A stretch of DNA of 64,000 nucleotides from Streptomyces mobaraensis (lineage in GTDB: Bacteria; Actinomycetota; Actinomycetes; Streptomycetales; Streptomycetaceae): NCBI RefSeq assembly GCF_020099395.1, contig NZ_CP083590.1, positions 1,860,001-1,924,000 on the forward strand, read 5' to 3'. The number at the start of each line of letters is the position of its first letter. Positions within the stretch are counted from its first letter, which is position 1. The notes under the pieces are model-generated. The model was not told the DNA's origin. It searched no databases and saw only the letters and a program-made list of their open reading frames with translations. Positions 1 to 10,610 of the stretch are shown here, in pieces. Both the position numbers and the translations under genes were made by a program.

Positions 1-1097
1 AGCCCCCGGCCCTTGGCGACCTCCTCGTGGGTGACGATGTGGACGTCGAGGTCGGGGCCCGAGTCCCGGGCGACGGTCTGCCCGACGCCGGGCCCGAAGA
101 TGTACTGCCAGGTCTTGCGGCGGCTGGAGCCGAGGACGATCTGGGTGGCGTTGACGCCGCGCGCGAACTCCAGCAGGGAGGCGGGCACGTCGTCGCCTAT
201 GACGTGGTGGAAGGTGCCGCCGAGGTCCTCCACGAGGGTCCGCTGGACCGCCAGCTCCTTGGGGGAGGCGGCGGTCAGCCCGTCGCTGCGGGCGATGTAG
301 ACGGCGAGGATCTCGCTGCCGGAGCCCTTGGCCGCCATCCGGGCGGCGCGCCGGATGAGGGTGCGGCCCTCGGGGCCGCCGGTGAGGCCCACGACGATGC
401 GCTCGCGGGCCTGCCATATCGTCGAGACGTCGTGGTCGGAGCGGTACTGCCGCAGGTACTCGTCGACCCGGTCGGCGGTCCACAGCAGGGCCAGCTCGCG
501 CAGGGCGGTGAGGTTGCCGGGGCGGAAGTAGTTGGAGAGGGCCGCGTCGACCTTGTCGGGCTTGTAGATGTTGCCGTGCGCCATGCGCCGGCGCAGCGCC
601 TGGGGCGACATGTCGACGAGCTCGATCTGGCCGGCCCGGCGGACGACCTCGTCGGGGACGGTCTCCTGCTGGCGCACGCCCGTTATCGACTCGACGACGT
701 CGCCCAGCGACTCCAGGTGCTGGATGTTGAGGGTCGAGACGACGTCGATGCCGGCCTGGAGCAGTTCCTCGACGTCCTGCCAGCGCTTGGTGTTGCGCGA
801 GCCGGGGACGTTGGTGTGGGCCAGTTCGTCGACGAGGGCGACGGCGGGTCGGCGGGCCAGGACGGCGTCCACGTCCATCTCGGTGAAGACGCCGTCCCGG
901 TAGGTGATCTCCCGGCGCGGCACCTCCTCCAGGCCGTGCAGCATGACCTCGGTGCGCGGGCGGCCGTGGTGCTCCACGAACCCCACGACGACGTCGGTGC
1001 CGCGCTCCACCCGGCGGTGGGCCTCGGAGAGCATGGCGTAGGTCTTGCCGACGCCCGGTGCCGCACCGAGGTAGATCCGGAGATTGCCGCGTCCCAT
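1..1097 (-). CDS. kdpD: KdpD osmosensitive K+ channel sensor histidine kinase, N-terminal part (3' end cut by window edge)
   Basis: Membrane sensor kinase of the KdpDE system, which switches on the high-affinity K+ pump KdpFABC when K+ is short. Only the first 365 residues lie in the window. They start MGRGNLRIYLGAAPGVGKT, the typical KdpD N-terminus with a Walker A motif at residues 11-19, followed by the KdpD N-domain and, from about residue 240, a universal-stress-protein-like domain. The membrane segments and kinase core are outside. The ATG at 1097 is chosen because it gives the canonical KdpD start. The gene runs in the same direction as kdpFABC but is separated from kdpC by an SDR gene on the other strand, so it probably has its own promoter in 1098-1366. 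I see no clear match to the c-di-AMP-binding signature described for S. aureus KdpD. Confidence 0.95.
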   Translation of the reverse strand, partial: MGRGNLRIYLGAAPGVGKTYAMLSEAHRRVERGTDVVVGFVEHHGRPRTEVMLHGLEEVPRREITYRDGVFTEMDVDAVLARRPAVALVDELAHTNVPGSRNTKRWQDVEELLQAGIDVVSTLNIQHLESLGDVVESITGVRQQETVPDEVVRRAGQIELVDMSPQALRRRMAHGNIYKPDKVDAALSNYFRPGNLTALRELALLWTADRVDEYLRQYRSDHDVSTIWQARERIVVGLTGGPEGRTLIRRAARMAAKGSGSEILAVYIARSDGLTAASPKELAVQRTLVEDLGGTFHHVIGDDVPASLLEFARGVNATQIVLGSSRRKTWQYIFGPGVGQTVARDSGPDLDVHIVTHEEVAKGRG

Positions 1098-1366
1098 GGC
1101 CCCATTGTCTTTCAGCGTCGCGCCGGGGACCGGGCCGGTTCTCCGTCCTGGATGCCGCACCGGCGCGCAGGGGAAGCTTACGGCGGGCGGTCCGGACATA
1201 TCGGGCGCGCGGGGGGTGTGCGCCGGGTATTGACGCAGCTCTGACGCCTGCCGGGCTGTGAGAGCGAGGTACGGACACCCCGACAGGCGTACCGGGACGT
1301 TCCGGAATAACGTGAAAATATCGCCAGCGGCGATCCCCCATCATGTCCACGACGAGGAGGGGACAC

Positions 1367-2131
1367 ATGTCCGCTCGACCCGATCGCACACTTCGGGACA
1401 AGGTCGTCGTGATCGGCGGCGCCTCCCGCAACCTCGGCGGCCTGATCGCGCGCGAGATCGCCCCGGACGGCGCCAAGGTGGTCGTCCACTACAACAGCGA
1501 CTCCTCGCGCGACAAGGCCGAGCAGACGGCCGCCGATGTCAGGAAGGCCGGCGGCGAGGCCGTCACACACCAGGGCGACCTGACCCGGGTCGCCGAGGTG
1601 GAGAAGCTCTTCGACGCGGCGGTGCGGGAGTTCGGCAGGGTCGACTGCGTGGTCAACACGGCGGGCATGGTCATCAAGAAGCCGATGACCGAGACCACCG
1701 AGGAGGAGTTCGACAAGATGTTCGCCGTCAACACCAAGGCGGCGTACTTCATGATGCGCGAGGCCGCCAAGCGCGTGGAGGACGGCGGGAAGATCATCAC
1801 CATCGTCACCTCGCTGCTGGCCGCCTACACCGGCCTGTACTCCGTCTACGCCGGCAGCAAGGCGCCCGTCGAGCACTTCACCCGCGCCCTGTCCAAGGAG
1901 CTGTTCGGCCGGAACATCTCCGTCAACAACATCGCCCCCGGCCCCATGGACACCGGCTTCTTCTACCCGGCCGAGACGGACGACTCCATCGCCTACCACA
2001 AGTCGTCCGCGATGAACGGCGATCTGACGAAGATCGAGGACATCGTCCCGTATGTGAAGTTCCTGCTCACGGACGGCTGGTGGCTCAACGGGCAGACGCT
2101 GTTCATCAACGGCGGCTACACCACGCGCTGA
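1367..2131 (+). CDS. SDR family oxidoreductase
   Basis: Short-chain dehydrogenase/reductase of 254 residues, substrate unknown. The Rossmann fold begins with KVVVIGGASRNLGG (residues 12-25), a divergent form of the usual TGxxxGxG NAD(P) motif. The catalytic Ser149-Tyr161-Lys165 triad is present as TS...YAGSK, and the tail WWLNGQTLFINGGY is typical of the family. A second in-frame ATG at 1343 would add eight residues. The start at 1367 is preferred because GAGGAGGGG lies just before it. The gene is alone on the plus strand, wedged between kdpC and kdpD, and converges on kdpC across a strong hairpin. A role in K+ homeostasis is not implied by its sequence. Confidence 0.9.
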   Translation: MSARPDRTLRDKVVVIGGASRNLGGLIAREIAPDGAKVVVHYNSDSSRDKAEQTAADVRKAGGEAVTHQGDLTRVAEVEKLFDAAVREFGRVDCVVNTAGMVIKKPMTETTEEEFDKMFAVNTKAAYFMMREAAKRVEDGGKIITIVTSLLAAYTGLYSVYAGSKAPVEHFTRALSKELFGRNISVNNIAPGPMDTGFFYPAETDDSIAYHKSSAMNGDLTKIEDIVPYVKFLLTDGWWLNGQTLFINGGYTTR

Positions 2132-2134
2132 CAC

Positions 2135-2176
2135 GCCGAGGGGCCGCGCCGGACGGATCCGGCGCGGCCCCTCGGC
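2135..2176. terminator. Bidirectional intrinsic terminator between the SDR gene and kdpC
   Basis: A perfect 18-bp inverted repeat (2135-2152 and 2159-2176) with a 6-base loop lies 4 bases after the SDR stop and 6 bases before the kdpC stop. The two genes converge, so one hairpin can serve both. Confidence 0.85.
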
Positions 2177-2182
2177 ACCGCC

Positions 2183-2833
2183 TCACCGGGAGGCGGCCAG
2201 CTCCTTCAACGCGACGTTCAGCTTCAGCACGTTGACGCGCTCCTCCCCCATGAAGCCGAGCTGCCGCCCGTCCGTGTGGTCCTTCACCAGCCGCTCGACC
2301 GCGCCGGCCGAGAGGCCGTTGGCCTTGGCGACGCGGGCCGCCTGGAGACGGGCGTAGGCCGGGGAGATGTCCGGGTCCACGCCGGAGGCCGACGCCGTGA
2401 GGGCGTCCACCGGAACCGCCGACGGGGAGACCCCGTTGAAGGCGGCGACGTCCGCGCGGCGCTTCTCGACGCTCTCCAGCAGCACCTTGCTGTCGGCCGC
2501 CAGGTTGGAGGCGCCCGAGACGAGCAGGTTGTACCGGGTGTTCTCGGTGTTGGGACCGGCCGCCGAGGGGCGCGGCTGGAAGAACTTCGGGTCGGGCAGC
2601 GGATTGCCGTCCTTGTCCTTCTTGTCGAGCGTGTAGCTCTGGCCGAGCAGCGCCGAGCCGACGGACTTGCCGTCCACCTTCACCTCGGAGCCGTTCGCCT
2701 TGTCGTGGAAGGCCAGTTGGGCCAGGCCCGTGACGACCAGGGGGTAGATCACGCCGCAGACCAGGGTGAGGACGAGCAGGGCCCGGAGCCCGGCTCCCGC
2801 CACCCGGGCGGTGTTGCGTACGGAGATGTTCAT
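2183..2833 (-). CDS. kdpC: KdpC, K+-transporting ATPase subunit C
   Basis: Small single-pass subunit that stabilises the KdpFABC P-type K+ pump, 216 residues. It has one N-terminal membrane helix (roughly residues 12-35, ALLVLTLVCGVIYPLVVTGL), then a periplasm-facing domain with YTLDKKDKDGNPLPDPKFF and FQPRPSAAGPNTENTRYN, which is the standard KdpC pattern. The start MNISVRN at 2833 fits the family; an in-frame extension to 2914 would overlap kdpB and lacks conservation. It follows kdpB with a 7-base gap and is the last gene of the operon before the terminator. Confidence 0.95.
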   Translation of the reverse strand: MNISVRNTARVAGAGLRALLVLTLVCGVIYPLVVTGLAQLAFHDKANGSEVKVDGKSVGSALLGQSYTLDKKDKDGNPLPDPKFFQPRPSAAGPNTENTRYNLLVSGASNLAADSKVLLESVEKRRADVAAFNGVSPSAVPVDALTASASGVDPDISPAYARLQAARVAKANGLSAGAVERLVKDHTDGRQLGFMGEERVNVLKLNVALKELAASR

Positions 2834-2840
2834 GGTGTCG

Positions 2841-4948
<2,108 letters not shown>

Positions 4949-4952
<4 letters not shown>

Positions 4953-6640
4953 GAGAGTCCCTCCGCCATCGGGCCAAGGGCCAGGGCCGGGAAGTAGGTC
5001 AAGCCGGTGATGACGATGATCGCGCCGACGAGCAGCCCCGCGAACAGCGGCTTCTCGGTGCGTAGGGTGCCCGCGGTCTCCGGCACGGGCTGCTGCTCGG
5101 CGAGCGAGCCGGCCAGCGCCAGGACGAAGACCATCGGGAGGAAGCGGCCGAGCAGCATGGCGAGGCCGATCGTGGTGTTGTACCAGGGGGTGTTGGCGTT
5201 GAGGCCGGCGAAGGCCGAGCCGTTGTTGTTGGCGCCGGAGGTGAAGGCGTACAGGACCTCGGAGAAGCCGTGCGCCCCGCTGCCGTGCACCGAGTTGCCC
5301 GCCGTGTTGAGGATCGACTCCGGCGGCGAGGACAGCGCCATCGACAGCGCGGTGAAGCCCAGCACCAGCGTCGGGGTGACGAGGATGTAGCAGGCGGCGA
5401 GCTTGATCTCGCGGGTGCCGATCTTCTTCCCCAGGTACTCGGGCGTCCGGCCGACCATGAGGCCCGCGATGAACACCGCGATGATCGCCATGACGAGCAT
5501 GCCGTAGAGGCCGGAGCCGACGCCGCCGGGCGCGATCTCGCCGAGCATCATGCCCAGCAGGGTGATCCCGCCGCCGAGGCCGGTGAAGGAGGAGTGGAAC
5601 GAGTCCACCGCGCCGGTCGAGGTGAGGGTCGTGGTCGTCGCGAAGATCGCCGACGCCCCGACGCCGAACCGCTGTTCCTTGCCCTCCATCGCCCCGCCGG
5701 CCGCCTGCAGCGCGGCGCCGTGGTGGGCGTACTCGGTCCACATCATCAGCGCCGTGAAGCCGAGCCAGATCAGGCCCATCGTGGCCAGGATCGCGTAGCC
5801 CTGCTTGACGTTGCCGACCAGCTTGCCGAAGGTGCGGGTGAGCGCGAAGGGGATGACCAGGATCAGGAAGATCTCGAAGAGGTTGGAGAACGCGTTCGGG
5901 TTCTCGAAGGGGTGGGCGGAGTTGGCGTTGAAGTAGCCGCCGCCGTTGGTGCCCAGCTCCTTGATGACCTCCTGCGAGGCCACGGCACCGCCGTTGACCT
6001 GCTGCGTGCCGCCGGTCAGCTGTCCGATCTCGTGGATGCCCGCGAAGTTCTGGATCGCGCCGCAGGCCACCAGGACCAGCGCGCCGACCACCGAGATCGG
6101 GATCAGGATGCGGACGGTGCCGCGCACCAGGTCGGTCCAGAAGTTGCCGAGTTCACCAGTGCGGGACCGGGCGAAGCCCCGGACCAGCGCGATGGCGACG
6201 GCCATGCCGACCGCGGCGGAGACGAAGTTCTGCACCGCGAGGCCGAGCGTCTGCACGGCGTGGCCCATGGCCTGCTCACCGCTGTACGACTGCCAGTTGG
6301 TGTTGGCGACGAACGACGCGGCGGTGTTGAACGCCTGGTCCGGCGAGATCGCGGTGAAGCCGAGCGACAGCCGGCCGGGCAGGACGCCCTGGATCCGCTG
6401 GAGCAGGTAGAGGAACAGGACGCTCGCCAGCGAGAAGGCCAGCACGCCGCGCAGGTACGCGGGCCAGCGCATCTGCGCCCGCGGATCCGCGCCGATCAGG
6501 CGGTAGATCCACTTCTCGGGGCGCAGATGCTTCTCGGAGCTGTAGACGCCGGCCATGTAGTCGCCGAGCGGGCGGTACGCCAGCGCCAGCGCCGCGACGA
6601 CCGCGGTGAGCTGGAGGACTCCGGAGAGGACGGGGCTCAT
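4949..6640 (-). CDS. kdpA: KdpA, K+-transporting ATPase subunit A (K+ channel subunit)
   Basis: Channel-like subunit that binds and moves K+, 563 residues with about ten membrane spans. It carries the four repeated pore loops of the superfamily, including [53 protein letters not shown] and [11 protein letters not shown], whose glycines form the selectivity filter. The start [10 protein letters not shown] is standard. The gene sits 8 bases after kdpF and overlaps kdpB by 4 bases. Confidence 0.97.
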
Positions 6641-6648
6641 ATCTGTGC

Positions 6649-6738
6649 TCAGAACCTCTCCGGGAAGACGAGGGCGAGGATCAGGTAGCCCAGCAGGGCG
6701 ACGGCCACGACCAGGCCGACGATGTTCTCGGTGCTCAC
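6649..6738 (-). CDS. kdpF: KdpF, 29-residue stabilising subunit of the K+ pump
   Basis: Single-helix peptide [18 protein letters not shown]... ending in ALVFPERF, the typical KdpF form with a short hydrophobic helix and a charged end. Translation starts at GTG 6738. The start overlaps the stop of the preceding 27-residue peptide as GTGA, so expression is probably coupled to it. It lies 8 bases upstream of kdpA. KdpF is known to stabilise the KdpABC complex in E. coli. Confidence 0.9.
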   Translation of the reverse strand: MSTENIVGLVVAVALLGYLILALVFPERF

Positions 6739-6818
6739 AGCTTCGTCACCCCCTTGGCGACGAGAGCCACCAGCGCGAAGACCGCGACTGCGGTGGCGAC
6801 GAAGGCCACGTCGGCCAT
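6735..6818 (-). CDS. Hydrophobic 27-residue micropeptide heading the kdp operon
   Basis: A short gene starting ATG at 6818 with AGGAG 8 bases upstream and stopping TGA at 6735-6737, encoding [20 protein letters not shown] then AKGVTKL. It is a single predicted membrane helix with a positive end, similar in size and shape to KdpF but not the same sequence. Its stop overlaps the kdpF GTG start (GTGA), and it is the first cistron of the operon. It could be a second regulatory or assembly subunit of the pump, or a coupling leader for kdpF. No function is known to me. Confidence 0.75.
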   Translation of the reverse strand: MADVAFVATAVAVFALVALVAKGVTKL

Positions 6819-6890
6819 CGTGTGCTCCTAGAGAGTTCGGATATGAACGGACCTCTAGAGGAAACCTCCGCAATCAGTGCGCGGGGCGTT
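6819..6890 (-). promoter_or_regulatory. Probable kdp operon promoter/operator region
   Basis: This is the only non-coding space upstream of the operon. It contains a 10-bp palindrome CCTCTAGAGG at 6852-6861 and, closer to the ribosome site, a second related CTCTAGG (about 6829-6835). Such a site would suit KdpE or another regulator, but I cannot match it to a known consensus. Confidence 0.4.
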
Positions 6891-6966
6891 CGTTGACGCC
6901 TCCCTTACGGCCATTAGCGCCCCCTTGACGGGATCCATACGGAGGCCCCGAAGACCTGCGGAAACG

Positions 6967-7007
6967 CCACCGGGCCGGAACCCTGGAGAAGGGTTCCGGC
7001 CCGGTGG
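6967..7007. terminator. Intrinsic terminator after the DUF3710 gene
   Basis: A perfect 18-bp inverted repeat (6967-6984 / 6990-7007) with a 5-base loop, 44 bases downstream of the DUF3710 stop codon. It ends the thioesterase-dut-DUF3710 operon and insulates it from kdp. Confidence 0.8.
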
Positions 7008-7051
7008 TGGGTCGTTATCAGGCCGTTGACGACGGCCGTTGACGGAGGGTG

Positions 7052-7819
7052 TCAGCGGACCTCGGAGATCTCCGGGCCGCGCTGGAGGCGCTCCACGCCC
7101 CCGGCGAAGCGGGAGCCCTGCTGCTCGTCCTGCATGCCCTCGGCGACCATCTGGGCGTCGTCGGGCAGCTTGAGGACGATCGGGTCGCGGGGCGCCATCG
7201 GCGACTCGCCGCGCACCACGACGGTGTCCCGGAAGATCTGCTCCAGCATGCCGGCGGTCTGCGGCTGCACCGCGCCCTGGCCCGAGATCACACCGCGCAG
7301 GAACCAGCGCGGTCCGTCACAGCCCACGAAGCGCACCAGCTGCACCCCGTTCGTCCCGTCCGGGAGGGCGACGGGCACCTGCGCCCGCAGCTCCCAGCCC
7401 AGCGGGCCCTGCACCTCGTCCACGACACCGCCCTGCTGGGTGATGCCGCCGGCGATCTCGTCCCGCACCTCGTGCCAGATGCCCTCGCGCTTGGGGGCGG
7501 CGAACGCCTGGAGCTGCACCGCGCTGTCGCGCAGCACCACGGTCGCGGCGACGATCGCGTCCCCGGCGACCTCGACCCGCAGCTCCATTCCCTCGACGCC
7601 CGGCACGAACAGGCCGCCCAGGTCGACCCGGCCCTCGGCGGGTGCGTGGACCTCGGAGACGTCCCACGGCCCGTCCGGGCGCGGCTCCGGCTCCAGCCGG
7701 ACCCGGCTCTCGGCCGCGGCGTCCTGTACGGACTCCGCACCCTCGGCGGACTCCTCGGAGGTCACGTCGTCGAACTGCTCGACGGCGTCCTCGCTGCGCT
7801 TGCGGCGACGACCGAACAC
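7052..7819 (-). CDS. DUF3710 domain-containing protein
   Basis: Soluble protein of 255 residues with no known activity, recognised as the actinobacterial DUF3710 family by VRLEPEPRPDGPWDVSEV, the core LGGLFVPGVEGMELRVEV and the end RFAGGVERLQRGPEI. The N-terminal ~50 residues are charged and of low complexity. The GTG start at 7819 (VFGRRRKRSED) is preferred over an ATG at 7861, because GGAAGGA lies 8 bases upstream and the dut stop is only one base away. It is the third gene of the thioesterase-dut-DUF3710 operon; the fixed linkage to dut suggests a housekeeping role. Confidence 0.88.
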   Translation of the reverse strand: MFGRRRKRSEDAVEQFDDVTSEESAEGAESVQDAAAESRVRLEPEPRPDGPWDVSEVHAPAEGRVDLGGLFVPGVEGMELRVEVAGDAIVAATVVLRDSAVQLQAFAAPKREGIWHEVRDEIAGGITQQGGVVDEVQGPLGWELRAQVPVALPDGTNGVQLVRFVGCDGPRWFLRGVISGQGAVQPQTAGMLEQIFRDTVVVRGESPMAPRDPIVLKLPDDAQMVAEGMQDEQQGSRFAGGVERLQRGPEISEVR

Positions 7820-7820
7820 G

Positions 7821-8321
7821 TCACTGTCCTTCCCGGTCAGAGGCGACCGAAGCGAATCCATGCCCCACGGCTGCGTGGCCCCCGGTGGACCCGAAGCCCC
7901 CTTCGCCCCGCGCCGAGCCGGGAAGCTCCGCCACCTCGTGGAAGCGGACCTTCTCGACCTGCTGGACAACCAACTGGGCAACGCGGTCGAACCTCTCGAA
8001 CCGCACGCTCTCGCGCGGGTCCAGATTGACCACAATCACCTTGATCTCTCCACGGTACCCGGCATCGATGGTCCCCGGGGCGTTCACCATGGAGACCCCG
8101 CACCGGGCCGCGAGACCCGAACGTGGATGCACGAAGGCCGCATACCCATCGGGCAGCGCGATCGACACACCCGTCGGGAGAACGGCGCGTTCCCCGGGGG
8201 CGAGCACGGCCGCCTCGGTGGTCACGAGGTCGCAGCCGGCGTCACCGGGGTGACCGTAGGCGGGGACCGGCACCTCGGGGTCGAGGCGGCGGATCAGGAC
8301 GTCGACGGGGGGACGGCTCAC
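7821..8321 (-). CDS. dut: dUTP diphosphatase (dUTPase)
   Basis: Hydrolyses dUTP to dUMP and pyrophosphate, keeping uracil out of DNA and feeding dTMP synthesis. It has 166 residues, the usual trimeric dUTPase size. The five motifs are visible: AGCDL, HPRSGLA, the catalytic-Asp segment GTIDAGYRGE, RVAQLVVQ, and the glycine-rich C-terminal arm RGEGGFGSTGG. A tail of about 20 residues follows motif 5. The GTG start overlaps the thioesterase stop (GTGA). Thymidine kinase is also encoded in this window, about 15 kb away. Confidence 0.96.
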   Translation of the reverse strand: MSRPPVDVLIRRLDPEVPVPAYGHPGDAGCDLVTTEAAVLAPGERAVLPTGVSIALPDGYAAFVHPRSGLAARCGVSMVNAPGTIDAGYRGEIKVIVVNLDPRESVRFERFDRVAQLVVQQVEKVRFHEVAELPGSARGEGGFGSTGGHAAVGHGFASVASDREGQ

Positions 8322-8902
8322 GGGTTCACCTCGAAGGCTCGGACGACCTTGACCTGATCCGGGTCGGCGAGCGCCGCGTTGATCTCTTCCGGGCGGCCGT
8401 TGTTGATGAAGTGCTCGACCTTGACCTCGATGAAGACCGCGTCCGCGCGGACCGCGACCGGTCCGTCGGGTCCGCCGAGCCGTCCGGTGGCCGTGCAGTA
8501 GATCTTGCGGTGGTGGACGGCGACGGCCTTCGCCTCCAGGTACAGCACGCTGTCCACGGGGACGGGCAGCAGGAAGTCCGTCTCCAGCCGGCCGGTGACG
8601 GCGATGACCCGGGTCAGCCAGTTCAGCGACCCCAGGGTTTCGTCCAGTGCCGTCGCCAGCACGCCGCCGTGCGCCAGGCCGGGGGCTCCCTGGTGCGCTT
8701 CCTTGACCCGGAACTCGGCCGTCACGGCCACGCCCTCGCCGGCCCGCACCTCCAGGTGCAGACCGTGCGGCACGCCCGCGCCGCAGCCGAAGCAGTTCTC
8801 GTAGTGCGCCCCGATGACCTCGCCCGGCGCGGGGGCCTCGGGGTGCCGCACCGGCGGTCCGGCGTCGGCCGGCGGTGTCAGCGCTGTCGTTCGTCCACTC
8901 AC
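8318..8902 (-). CDS. PaaI-type hotdog-fold thioesterase
   Basis: Probable acyl-CoA thioesterase of 194 residues. The hotdog signature LAHGGVLATALDETLG, which carries the catalytic acidic residue in the long helix, is clear. A Cys-containing segment NCFGCGAGVPHGLHLEV precedes it, as in many actinobacterial PaaI-like proteins. The substrate is unknown. It is the first gene of the dut operon, starting at a GTG that diverges from the DUF3093 gene across 59 bases, so the promoter must lie in that short gap. Confidence 0.85.
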   Translation of the reverse strand: MSGRTTALTPPADAGPPVRHPEAPAPGEVIGAHYENCFGCGAGVPHGLHLEVRAGEGVAVTAEFRVKEAHQGAPGLAHGGVLATALDETLGSLNWLTRVIAVTGRLETDFLLPVPVDSVLYLEAKAVAVHHRKIYCTATGRLGGPDGPVAVRADAVFIEVKVEHFINNGRPEEINAALADPDQVKVVRAFEVNP

Positions 8903-8961
8903 AGGGGCTGACCTTACCCGCGCGAGCGGTGCCCGGTCCCGCCCGTGCCAAGCTTGAGCCC

Positions 8962-9429
8962 ATGCAGCACTACGAAGAACGCCTGACCGCGCCGCGCTCC
9001 TGGTGGACCATCGCCGTTCTGATCGGGGTGGCCTGCGCCCTGATCACGCTGCCGCTCGGCACCATCCCGATGCTCGGCGGACTCGTCGTCGGCGGGGCGC
9101 TGGCGACGATCGCCGTGAGCGCCTACGGCTCGGTGCGGATCCGGGTGGTGGGCGACACCCTGCTGGCCGGGGACGCGCGGATCCCGTGCGCCGCACTGGG
9201 GGCCGCCGAGGTCCTGGACGCGGACGAGGCGCGGGCCTGGCGCACCCACAAGGCCGACAGCCGGGCGTTCATGCTGCTGCGCGGGTACGTCCCGACCGCC
9301 CTGCGGGTCGAGGTCACGGACCCGGCCGACCCGACGCCGTACCTGTACCTGTCGACCCGCTTCCCGGAGCGGCTGGCCGCGGCGGTGGCGGCCGGGCGGG
9401 AGTCGGCCGCCAAGGCCGACCAGGGCTGA
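8962..9429 (+). CDS. DUF3093 family membrane protein
   Basis: Protein of 155 residues starting MQHYEERLTAPRSWW, the standard DUF3093 opening. Two closely spaced membrane helices (about residues 16-60) are followed by a small beta-rich soluble domain (RIRVVGDTLLAGDARIP). The start at 8962 is chosen by this homology; an in-frame ATG at 8875 would run into the divergent thioesterase. Function unknown. Confidence 0.88.
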   Translation: MQHYEERLTAPRSWWTIAVLIGVACALITLPLGTIPMLGGLVVGGALATIAVSAYGSVRIRVVGDTLLAGDARIPCAALGAAEVLDADEARAWRTHKADSRAFMLLRGYVPTALRVEVTDPADPTPYLYLSTRFPERLAAAVAAGRESAAKADQG

Positions 9430-9450
9430 CCGGGGCTTCCCCGGGCGGGC

Positions 9451-10299
9451 TCAGAGCGCGCCCTGCGGCCCCTCCGGCGACGGCAGCGCGGCCCAGGGCA
9501 CCTGGCGGCGGCGCAGGTCGGCGCGGACCTTCTCGGCCAGCCTGCGGGTGTCCCGGCGGTTCATGACGGCCCCGACCGTCGCGCCGATCATGAACGGCGT
9601 GAGGTTGGGGAGGTTGCGGAAGGTGCGCTTGAGGACCCGCTGGCGCAGCTCGCGGCGGAGCTGCCCGCCGAGCGCCGCGTTGACGCTGGTCGGTTTGGTG
9701 ACGTCCACCCCGCGCTCGTCGGCCCAGGCCGCGAGGTAGGCGAGCGTGCGCTGGCGCAGCGTGCCGGGTGCCCGGAGGCCGTAGACCTCGTGCAGCTCGG
9801 CGATCAGTTTGAACTCCACGGCCGCGACGCCGACGATCTCGGCGGCGAGCTCGGCCGGCATGGCCGGCGGGACGGGCAGCATGGCCGCCGCCCCGATGCC
9901 GGCTCCCACGGTGGACGTGCCGTTGGCGGCGCCGGACACCAGTTTGTCCGCGATCTCCTCCGGGCCGAGGCCCGGGAACTGGCCGCGCAGGGTCGCCAGA
10001 TCGCGTACCGGGACGCGGGGCGCGGTGGCGATGATCCGGTCGACGACGGCGGTCAGGCCCGCCCGCGCGCCCCGGCTCCACCGCCCTGCCCTGCCCTGCG
10101 GGGGACCCGCCTCCGGGGAGGGTCCTTCACCGCGGCCGTCCGCGGCGGCGAGCGAGGCCCCCGGGCCCCGCTCGGCGTGCGCGCCGGCCGCTTCGTGCGC
10201 GCCCGTCACGGCGCGGTCGGGCCCGGCGGCGTCCCCCGTACGCCCAAGAGCCCCGGACCGCCGTGCGAGCCGCTTACGGAACGGTTCCGAGCCTGCCAT
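9451..10299 (-). CDS. EcsC-like protein
   Basis: Protein of 282 residues. The first ~85 are Gly/Ala/Pro-rich and probably disordered. The rest resembles the EcsC family: AANGTSTVGAGIGAAAMLPVPPAMPAE, then ELHEVYGL and NLTPFMIGATVGAVMNRRDT. EcsC proteins are associated with ABC export in Bacillus, but their biochemical role is unsettled. It lies 14 bases from the DUF4193 gene on the same strand and may be cotranscribed with it. Confidence 0.65.
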   Translation of the reverse strand: MAGSEPFRKRLARRSGALGRTGDAAGPDRAVTGAHEAAGAHAERGPGASLAAADGRGEGPSPEAGPPQGRAGRWSRGARAGLTAVVDRIIATAPRVPVRDLATLRGQFPGLGPEEIADKLVSGAANGTSTVGAGIGAAAMLPVPPAMPAELAAEIVGVAAVEFKLIAELHEVYGLRAPGTLRQRTLAYLAAWADERGVDVTKPTSVNAALGGQLRRELRQRVLKRTFRNLPNLTPFMIGATVGAVMNRRDTRRLAEKVRADLRRRQVPWAALPSPEGPQGAL

Positions 10300-10313
10300 C
10301 GCAGACCCTTGCC

Positions 10314-10610
10314 CTACTCGCAGTCGCGGCAGATCGGCTGGCCATTCTTCTCACCGGCCAGCTGGCTGCGGTGGTGCACGAGGAAGCAGCTCATGCAGGT
10401 GAACTCGTCGGCCTGCCGAGGCAGGACGCGGACGGACAGCTCCTCGTTGGAAAGGTCCGCGCCCGGCAGCTCCAGGCCCTCGACGGCCTCGAACTCGTCG
10501 ACGTCGACGGCCGAGGCCGACTTGTCGTTCCGCCGGGACTTCAGTTCCTCGATGCTGTCCTCGTTGACGTCATCGTCGGTCTTGCGTGGGGTGTCGTAGT
10601 CCGTTGCCAT
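10314..10610 (-). CDS. DUF4193 zinc-ribbon protein
   Basis: Small acidic protein of 98 residues starting MATDYDTPRKTDDDV, a pattern conserved through actinobacteria (DUF4193). The C-terminus carries two CxxC pairs, Cys72/Cys75 and Cys94/Cys97, likely to bind one zinc. The long acidic N-terminal half and small zinc knuckle suggest a protein- or RNAP-binding accessory, but no function is established. The ATG at 10610 has GGGGGAGAGCGAC just upstream. Confidence 0.9.
   Translation of the reverse strand: MATDYDTPRKTDDDVNEDSIEELKSRRNDKSASAVDVDEFEAVEGLELPGADLSNEELSVRVLPRQADEFTCMSCFLVHHRSQLAGEKNGQPICRDCE

Noticed and set aside
7820..7861. ATG at 7861 as the start of the DUF3710 protein
   Set aside because: It would overlap dut by 41 bases and add non-conserved residues; the GTG at 7819 has a good ribosome site and fits the family N-terminus.
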